This document shows positions 5,200 through 10,028 of a DNA stretch of 10,028 bases, piece by piece. How positions within the stretch are numbered: position 1 is the first letter of the stretch; each line of letters begins with the position of its first letter. Where the stretch lies: the NCBI GenBank assembly GCA_023142175.1, contig JAGLJX010000047.1, forward strand, positions 1 through 10,028. Reading direction: 5' to 3'. The notes under the pieces are model-generated. The model was not told the DNA's origin, ran no database searches, and saw only the letters and a program-made list of their open reading frames with translations. This DNA comes from Emcibacter sp. (GTDB lineage: Bacteria > Pseudomonadota > Alphaproteobacteria > Sphingomonadales > Emcibacteraceae). The position numbers and the translations under genes were made by a program.

Positions 5200-7320
5200 T
5201 TCCGTTTCCTCAGGAATTCCGACTAGCGGCACACCAAAATCATTCCACTTTTCCATCCCGTCATTATTTTCAAGATAATTCATTAAGGCGGTGACAGGTT
5301 TTCTATCGTAGATACGTTCCACATCGTTCAGCAGTAAAAAGGCGGCCTCTTTCATATCCATGCCGGCCCGATGAGCGCGGGCGCTCGTCATACCTACAAA
5401 GGCGTTGGCCACCGCCACAATCCGTGCCGATACCAGAATATCCTGACCCATCAGTCCATCCGGTATACCCGAACCATCCCAATGGGCCCTGATCTGCCGC
5501 AGGGTTTTAACCACCGGGCCATCAAATTCAACCGTTTCCAGCATATCTGCTGTCTTCATAAGGCTTGTGCGGATGGTTTCTATCTCATCCTCTGACAACC
5601 CCTTGGGCCGGGTCAGCAATTCACGGGGCACCAGAATTTTACCCAGATTCATTAACGCCCCCGCAATATTGGCCGTTTCACGAGCCACATCATCAACATT
5701 CATTTCCCGGGCGATAGCGTCAGTCACTATGGCCACCCGTTCTGAATGTCTGGCGCTATAGGGGTCGCGACTGTCGATAACCATGGTCAGGGTATTGACC
5801 AGATTATTCAAGGCGGTTTCCTTAAGCTCCCGCTCCCGCACCAATTCGGAAATATCCTCTGTAACCATCAGAACGCCGCTCTCCCTATCCACGGACAGGG
5901 GAACATAGTCGGATTTTATGGTAATGCCATTGTCCGGCAGCTTCTCGACAACGGAAATATGTTGTGCTGTTTTCAGAACTTGCAGATAATGATCTTCCAT
6001 CTCCGGTGATTTGAGCGCGCCGGGCAGGGATGTGGCTTTTCTGCCGATCATCTCCTGATGGCTGATCCCGGTATCTCTGATGGCCTGAGCATTGGCAAAG
6101 GTATAACAACCCTGATCATCAACGGCCGTGATCACCGTATGTTGACTATCGGTTACAATCTGTAAAAACTGGCTAAGCTTTTCATATCTGCTGATCAGAA
6201 TTCTCTGCCTGTCGGCGGCGCGGGTCAGTCGCACAGACACGCCATGACGCCAGATCAGCAATATGGAAATACTCACCGCCAGAATGATAAGGCCTGCTAT
6301 CCAGATAATGGTTCTTTTACGGGCCATAATGGCCCCCATCACTTCTGATGAATTCACCGTGCGCACTAATACCCAGTCCGTGTTCTTTATTTTCCGGCCC
6401 GTGACCAGAACCCGTTCCCCGTCATAATTAACCCGTTCGGCAAAGCCCCCCACCGTCTCTGCGGCATTTCTGAGCGCAAATACGGCAGCGAGTGCAGCAT
6501 TTTCTGCATCCAAAACTATGGTCAAAGGCTCATAATCATCACCATTTCTGGATCTTAGGGGTGATAAATATTCCATGGCCGTACCGTTCGTGCGCACCAG
6601 ATAACTCTTTGCTGTCTTGGCCGTCTCGCCGGGCTGAATCAGTTTCTGGTAAAACTCTTTGGGCAAAATTTTAATACCAATGGCAAAACCGATGGCCGGA
6701 CTGCTGTTGTCATCCTGTACCCCGAAAACGGGAGCAATGAAGGCTATGGCAGGAAGCCCTTGTTCTACCTCATAGGGGCCATAAATTATCACATCACTAT
6801 CGGCACCCCGCGCCAGAAAGCCCGCAACCGGGCGAATGACCGAAGGCATTGCGGCTGTGGACACAATGATCTGCCCCTGTGGATTGGTCAGGGCAAGTCC
6901 GGAAATCCGGGGGATATCCAGATTAGCCTTGATCCTGAGTTTCCGGTTTACCTGTGAGATATATCCATTTTGCTTGGCAACGGCCTTCATCTGATTTTCA
7001 AGATAAGCGGCCTGTGCCAGTTTTTCCTGAGATTGCCCTGTCATCTCCTGCGTCACGTCCCCTTCTTGCAAATTACCCAGATAAATTCTCAAAGAGGGGT
7101 TATCCGCTAGTCTTGCGATAACTTTTTTTTGCGCCGCAAGCCATTCTTCGACCGCCACTTCGCGGCTGTTAATCACAACCGACATCTGACGCTGCCATAC
7201 AAGGCTGTCCCGGTCTGATTCGGATTGCGCAAATTTCAAGGCCAGAAACAGGGAAACCACAGCCCCGGCAATCACCATCACCGCCAAAGCCACTCCGGCT
7301 GATTTAGGTCTCAAATTCAT
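5197..7320 (-). CDS. Membrane sensor with periplasmic dCache-like domain, PAS and degenerate HD-GYP domain
   Basis: A 707-aa inner-membrane protein. The first membrane helix is at about 8-28 and the second at about 337-357. The 300 residues between them form a periplasmic sensor resembling a double Cache domain. A PAS domain (about 385-490) follows in the cytoplasm, then an HD-GYP-like domain (about 502-690). HD-GYP enzymes hydrolyse cyclic di-GMP with a metal centre. Here HSERVA keeps the first histidine (H525), and the fold markers LGKILVP, WDGSGIPDGL and SARIVAVAN are recognisable. However, the HD pair is M557-N558, the HHE motif reads I610-R611-A612, GYP reads GIP, and the later metal aspartate is N639. 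It is therefore probably not a phosphodiesterase but a ligand-sensing or partner-binding protein. It is transcribed divergently from the LapG-like protease, 146 bp apart. The ATG at 7320 has only a weak ribosome binding site. Confidence 0.85.
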   Translation of the reverse strand: MNLRPKSAGVALAVMVIAGAVVSLFLALKFAQSESDRDSLVWQRQMSVVINSREVAVEEWLAAQKKVIARLADNPSLRIYLGNLQEGDVTQEMTGQSQEKLAQAAYLENQMKAVAKQNGYISQVNRKLRIKANLDIPRISGLALTNPQGQIIVSTAAMPSVIRPVAGFLARGADSDVIIYGPYEVEQGLPAIAFIAPVFGVQDDNSSPAIGFAIGIKILPKEFYQKLIQPGETAKTAKSYLVRTNGTAMEYLSPLRSRNGDDYEPLTIVLDAENAALAAVFALRNAAETVGGFAERVNYDGERVLVTGRKIKNTDWVLVRTVNSSEVMGAIMARKRTIIWIAGLIILAVSISILLIWRHGVSVRLTRAADRQRILISRYEKLSQFLQIVTDSQHTVITAVDDQGCYTFANAQAIRDTGISHQEMIGRKATSLPGALKSPEMEDHYLQVLKTAQHISVVEKLPDNGITIKSDYVPLSVDRESGVLMVTEDISELVRERELKETALNNLVNTLTMVIDSRDPYSARHSERVAIVTDAIAREMNVDDVARETANIAGALMNLGKILVPRELLTRPKGLSEDEIETIRTSLMKTADMLETVEFDGPVVKTLRQIRAHWDGSGIPDGLMGQDILVSARIVAVANAFVGMTSARAHRAGMDMKEAAFLLLNDVERIYDRKPVTALMNYLENNDGMEKWNDFGVPLVGIPEETE

Positions 7321-7371
7321 GTATCAAGGTCCATTCCGCCCTTTATTTTCGGCAAGCTGTAGTTGATTTCT

Positions 7372-7390
7372 TAAGGTTTGGGTAACCTTA
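7372..7390. promoter_or_regulatory. Operator-like dyad between divergent HD-GYP-like and LapG-like genes
   Basis: TAAGGTT (7372-7378) and AACCTTA (7384-7390) form a perfect 7-bp inverted repeat with a 5-bp spacer. It lies in the 146-bp region shared by the two divergent genes, about 52 bp before the leftward ATG and 77 bp before the rightward one. A single regulator bound here could control both directions. No cognate regulator is visible. Confidence 0.45.
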
Positions 7391-7425
7391 CCCCGTATAT
7401 AGTTATGTCGTAAACTCTTAATTAT

Positions 7426-7431
7426 TATAAT
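7426..7431 (+). promoter_or_regulatory. Predicted -10 element of the LapG-like gene
   Basis: A perfect TATAAT about 36 bp before the ATG at 7467. At 17-nt spacing the -35 position reads TTATGT, a poor match, so the promoter may need an activator, possibly one acting at the dyad at 7372-7390. Confidence 0.4.
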
Positions 7432-7466
7432 ATGTTTAATTGTTTTAGAAAGACGCGCCAAAATTC

Positions 7467-8141
7467 ATGGATAAGAAAATTGTGAAATATTTCGGTTTTA
7501 TAAGCATGTTTTTATGCTTGGTAATTACTGCCAATAACAAAACCTATGCCATGTCGCTAACTGCGGAAAGGACTGGTTTGTTTGGTTCCTATGAAACCAT
7601 GAGCCGGCAACTTGTCGCTTTTAAAAAATGGAACGGCGTATTGGACCGTATAAAAAAAGATCGTGAGAAAGAACCCGTCCCCAAAACAATCTGCCGCAAA
7701 ACCGTGCAACAGAAATGTTATCGGCAGGCCTGGCATGAATTGCTGGATTTTCTGAAAGACAAGCCTGCGGAAAGGCAGATCGCCGAAATCAATACCCATA
7801 TGAACAAAGCGCCCTATATTAATGATATTATCAATTGGGGTATTCCGGACTATTGGGCATCGGTGCGCCAATTCTTTAAAAAAGACGGCGATTGTGAAGA
7901 TTATGCCATAGCCAAATATATGTCATTAAAAGAGCTGGGCTTTGATGCGGATAAGATGCGCATTGTTGTGGTTCAGGACACAAATCTTGATGTTCCCCAT
8001 GCGGTACTGGTGGTGTCTTTGAATGGGGACCGGTTGGTTCTGGACAATCAGATTTCCTATGTGGTCAAGGAAAAGGCAGTATTACACTATAGGCCATTTT
8101 ATTCCATTAACGAAAATGCCTGGTGGTTACACCGCATGTAA
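7467..8141 (+). CDS. Bacterial transglutaminase-like cysteine protease (LapG-like, BTLCP family)
   Basis: A 224-aa protein with an N-terminal signal sequence: KK at residues 3-4 and a hydrophobic stretch at about 8-22, with processing probable near TYA-MS (residue 28). It should therefore act in the periplasm. Residues 85-224 match the BTLCP family. The catalytic triad is visible: C143 in DGDCEDYAIAKY, H178 in DVPHAVLVV and D193 in LVLDNQ. In Pseudomonas, LapG cleaves the N-terminal region of the adhesin LapA and is held back by the c-di-GMP receptor LapD. Family members also need calcium, and the DCED region is consistent with that. No adhesin or classical LapD is adjacent. Instead it is flanked by a degenerate HD-GYP membrane sensor (divergent) and a degenerate EAL protein (133 bp downstream, same strand), which supports a c-di-GMP-linked role. 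The Shine-Dalgarno is weak. Confidence 0.88.
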   Translation: MDKKIVKYFGFISMFLCLVITANNKTYAMSLTAERTGLFGSYETMSRQLVAFKKWNGVLDRIKKDREKEPVPKTICRKTVQQKCYRQAWHELLDFLKDKPAERQIAEINTHMNKAPYINDIINWGIPDYWASVRQFFKKDGDCEDYAIAKYMSLKELGFDADKMRIVVVQDTNLDVPHAVLVVSLNGDRLVLDNQISYVVKEKAVLHYRPFYSINENAWWLHRM

Positions 8142-8274
8142 ATCCCCCTTTGCAGCAACATTCCTGACCAAACATACCAAATTTTAACTAAATTAAAGGT
8201 AATATGGCCTTCTTAATGAAATTCAGACGATTTCAGGCATTTATTTTTTAGTATGATAATGAGTAAAAAGAGTT

Positions 8275-9591
8275 ATGCGACCAATGGAAAATACTGCTTA
8301 TATGGAAAGCTCTGCTCCACCATGTCAGGTAGATGAGCTTATATCCGCCATGCGTCCGGTCAAACGGCACCCGGAGGGCTATCGTGGTATTCACTTGCAT
8401 TTTTCCATGTTGGAGCGGGAGTATAAACAACCCTATCATCGCCGTTCCATTGCCACGGCATTTAACAAACTCATACATACTAAAAATGGCCAGCTTTTCT
8501 GGACAAGCAATTTTGATGTGCTTTTTATCTGTAAAGACTGCTCTATCGCAGCTATTGATACGGCCATCCTTGGTGCACGCCGGGCGGTTGAAGAAAGCCC
8601 GCTGATTAAGGAATATATCGATGCAGGCCGCGATGATGGCATTTGTGACTGGTATGATCTAAAAAAAGATATGGACCGGTTTCTGGAATTAATACATGGC
8701 CTGAAAGATGTTAAGGCCAGCGATCAGGCCCCAAGCCCCAGCTTAAAATCAATGATTTCCAACCTGAACGAGACACTGGTGAAGGTTGAAAATAACCCTG
8801 CCCCAAGACCAGAAAAAACAACCAGACCATTTTATAATTCCACATCAAAAAAAAATACCTCTACCCCGATGGGTCCAATACAATTGGATCAGCTGGAACG
8901 AAATCTGATTAACATTGAAATATTCCAGATGTTGGCAAATCAGACAGCCTATGTAATTGTCGGTAACTCTACGCCCCAGCCAATTTTCGTCGAACATTAT
9001 ATTTCTGCGGCAGAGGTCTCAAAAAGGCTTTTGCCTAATTATGATATATATGCGGACAAATGGCTGTTTCACCGATTAACTCGGACTTTTGATAGAAAGT
9101 TGCTCCAAACCCTTCCCCAAAGGGATTTGATTAAGGGACAAGTCATTAGTATCAACATTAACGTTGAAACTATTTTTACCCGGGAATTTGATAAATTCAT
9201 CTCCATATTCAAGAAGCAGAACAATCAGCCGCTGATTCTGGAAATGAGGTTGTTTGATGTGATTTCAGATATTCAGAAATATTATGAAGCGCGGGAAAAA
9301 TTAACATCTTTGGGCTGTCGAATCTGTCTGGATGCTATTGATCTGGAATCTCTGGCTATTTTGGACCGAGAGCTTCTGGCGGTGGATTTTCTGAAGATAA
9401 ACTGGAAAGCACATTATAAGCAATTGCTCGATGGACCATTAAAAAAGAAAATTATGACCGCTATTAATGATCAGGGCAACATGCGAATTATCTTATGCCA
9501 TTGTGATTCAGAAGATGCCCTTAAATTCGGCAAAACTGTTGGTATTCATATGTATCAAGGGTTCCTGATTGACAAGAAATACGGCAATTAA
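8275..9591 (+). CDS. Soluble protein with unrecognised N-terminal domain and degenerate EAL domain
   Basis: A 438-aa cytosolic protein without signal or membrane helix. Residues about 35-145 form an alpha/beta domain that I cannot name; its stretch NGQLFWTSNFDVLFICKD faintly recalls the core of a GGDEF domain without the motif. A low-complexity linker (about 150-200) leads to an EAL-like domain (about 205-435). EAL proteins bind or hydrolyse c-di-GMP. Retained here: N294 (SIN), E323 (LEM), D353, K374 (LKIN) and Q428 (YQGF). Lost: the EAL signature reads E240-H-Y with S for the usual arginine, the DD pair is D353-A354, and the AEGVE motif reads LCHCD, so its glutamate is C408. Hydrolysis is therefore unlikely, and ligand binding is uncertain. 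The start could be 8275 or 8284; the AAGAG near 8268-8272 fits neither well. It is probably linked functionally to the LapG-like gene upstream. Confidence 0.78.
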   Translation: MRPMENTAYMESSAPPCQVDELISAMRPVKRHPEGYRGIHLHFSMLEREYKQPYHRRSIATAFNKLIHTKNGQLFWTSNFDVLFICKDCSIAAIDTAILGARRAVEESPLIKEYIDAGRDDGICDWYDLKKDMDRFLELIHGLKDVKASDQAPSPSLKSMISNLNETLVKVENNPAPRPEKTTRPFYNSTSKKNTSTPMGPIQLDQLERNLINIEIFQMLANQTAYVIVGNSTPQPIFVEHYISAAEVSKRLLPNYDIYADKWLFHRLTRTFDRKLLQTLPQRDLIKGQVISININVETIFTREFDKFISIFKKQNNQPLILEMRLFDVISDIQKYYEAREKLTSLGCRICLDAIDLESLAILDRELLAVDFLKINWKAHYKQLLDGPLKKKIMTAINDQGNMRIILCHCDSEDALKFGKTVGIHMYQGFLIDKKYGN

Positions 9592-9615
9592 TTCACTTAG
9601 TTCATGCGGGTGAGA

Positions 9616-10028
9616 TCAGTAAGTTGCTCCGGCTTCCTTCAATAACTTTTCGGTGCGGCGGCGGCGGTTATCAATGGCATGTTGCAGGGGTGAGCGACCG
9701 GAATAATCTTCCAATGTGTGATCAGCCCCATATTTAAGAAGCAATTTTACAATCTCATCCTTCCGGCTAAGTACTGCGCCAATCAATGGGGTTGTTCCGT
9801 TATTGTCCGCAAGATCCACATCTGCTTTAAATTTTATCAGTAATGCGACAATCACGCGTTCCCCGTTTTCGGCAGCAATTACCATAGGGGTCTTTCCGTC
9901 ATTACCATAAAGGTTAGGTTTAGCACCACTCTTCAACAAATATTGAACCAGCGGGGCTTCTTTCTGTTTGGTGGCCATGATTAAAGCGGTTGTTTTATCA
10001 TCAAAATCACGGGTATTTACATTCACAC
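9616..10028 (-). CDS. Ankyrin-repeat protein, C-terminal part
   Basis: The frame is open to the right edge and the only in-frame start candidate (GTG near 10026) lies at the very border, so the gene is treated as truncated. The visible 136 codons hold about four ankyrin repeats of some 33 residues with the usual G-TPL-A and V-LLL-GAD patterns: DDKTTALIMATKQKEAPLVQ, GNDGKTPMVIAAENGERVIV, DNNGTTPLIGAVLSRKDEIV and DYSGRSPLQHAIDNRRRRTE. The protein ends GATY. Ankyrin repeats bind partner proteins; the partner and the location (a signal peptide would be outside the window) cannot be read here. It converges on the EAL-like gene with 24 bp between the stops and no clear terminator. Confidence 0.87.
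   Translation of the reverse strand, partial: VNVNTRDFDDKTTALIMATKQKEAPLVQYLLKSGAKPNLYGNDGKTPMVIAAENGERVIVALLIKFKADVDLADNNGTTPLIGAVLSRKDEIVKLLLKYGADHTLEDYSGRSPLQHAIDNRRRRTEKLLKEAGATY

Noticed and set aside
8217..8249. Possible terminator after the LapG-like gene: TGAAAT/ATTTCA stem with a T-run at 8244-8249.
   Set aside because: The stem has six AT-rich pairs with a 7-nt loop, and the T-run begins 8 nt beyond the stem, which is too weak and too far away.
1..10028. Mobile element, prophage, CRISPR array or tRNA genes.
   Set aside because: No transposase, integrase, terminal repeats, direct-repeat array or cloverleaf-like sequence was found when reading both strands.

Overview
The window looks like chromosomal DNA of an alphaproteobacterium with moderate GC. 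The evidence is the set of protein families rather than any single marker: a GltD tail, SlyX, a DUF983 zinc-ribbon membrane protein, a SleB-type cell-wall hydrolase, a bacterial transglutaminase-like cysteine protease of the LapG type, and an alphaproteobacterial-looking EAL-like protein. A Kordiimonadales/Emcibacter-like or Rhodospirillales-like host would fit, but genus-level assignment is not supported. I see no insertion sequence, phage gene, tRNA, rRNA or CRISPR array.

Left part (1-1849, + strand): the 3' end of gltD (glutamate synthase small subunit), then slyX, a 3-hydroxyisobutyrate dehydrogenase-family oxidoreductase and a DUF983 protein. The last three are tightly packed and probably form one transcript. 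The ribosome binding site of slyX lies inside a strong 12-bp hairpin. A convergent two-gene minus-strand operon follows (2034-3191): an unidentified 111-113 aa protein, then an exported protein with a class I methyltransferase fold.

Middle (3192-4763): a promoter region with two face-to-face sigma70-like promoters sharing one -35 heptamer, a long leader with two hairpins, and a SleB-type hydrolase. Next comes a 65-aa two-helix membrane protein with an FNR/FixK-type box upstream, closed by a textbook Rho-independent terminator.

Right part (4764-9591) is the most interesting block and looks devoted to signalling. It holds a stand-alone Hpt phosphotransfer protein; convergent to it, a membrane dCache-PAS-HD-GYP protein whose HD-GYP metal ligands are almost all replaced; divergent from that, a LapG-like periplasmic protease; and then a soluble protein with a degenerate EAL domain behind an unrecognised N-terminal domain. 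A LapG-type protease next to two catalytically decayed c-di-GMP domains suggests a variant of the LapD/LapG switch, in which c-di-GMP (or a signal once linked to it) controls periplasmic proteolysis of a surface protein. This is inference. No LapA-like adhesin, classical LapD, GGDEF protein or response regulator is present in the window. The right edge cuts an ankyrin-repeat gene on the minus strand.
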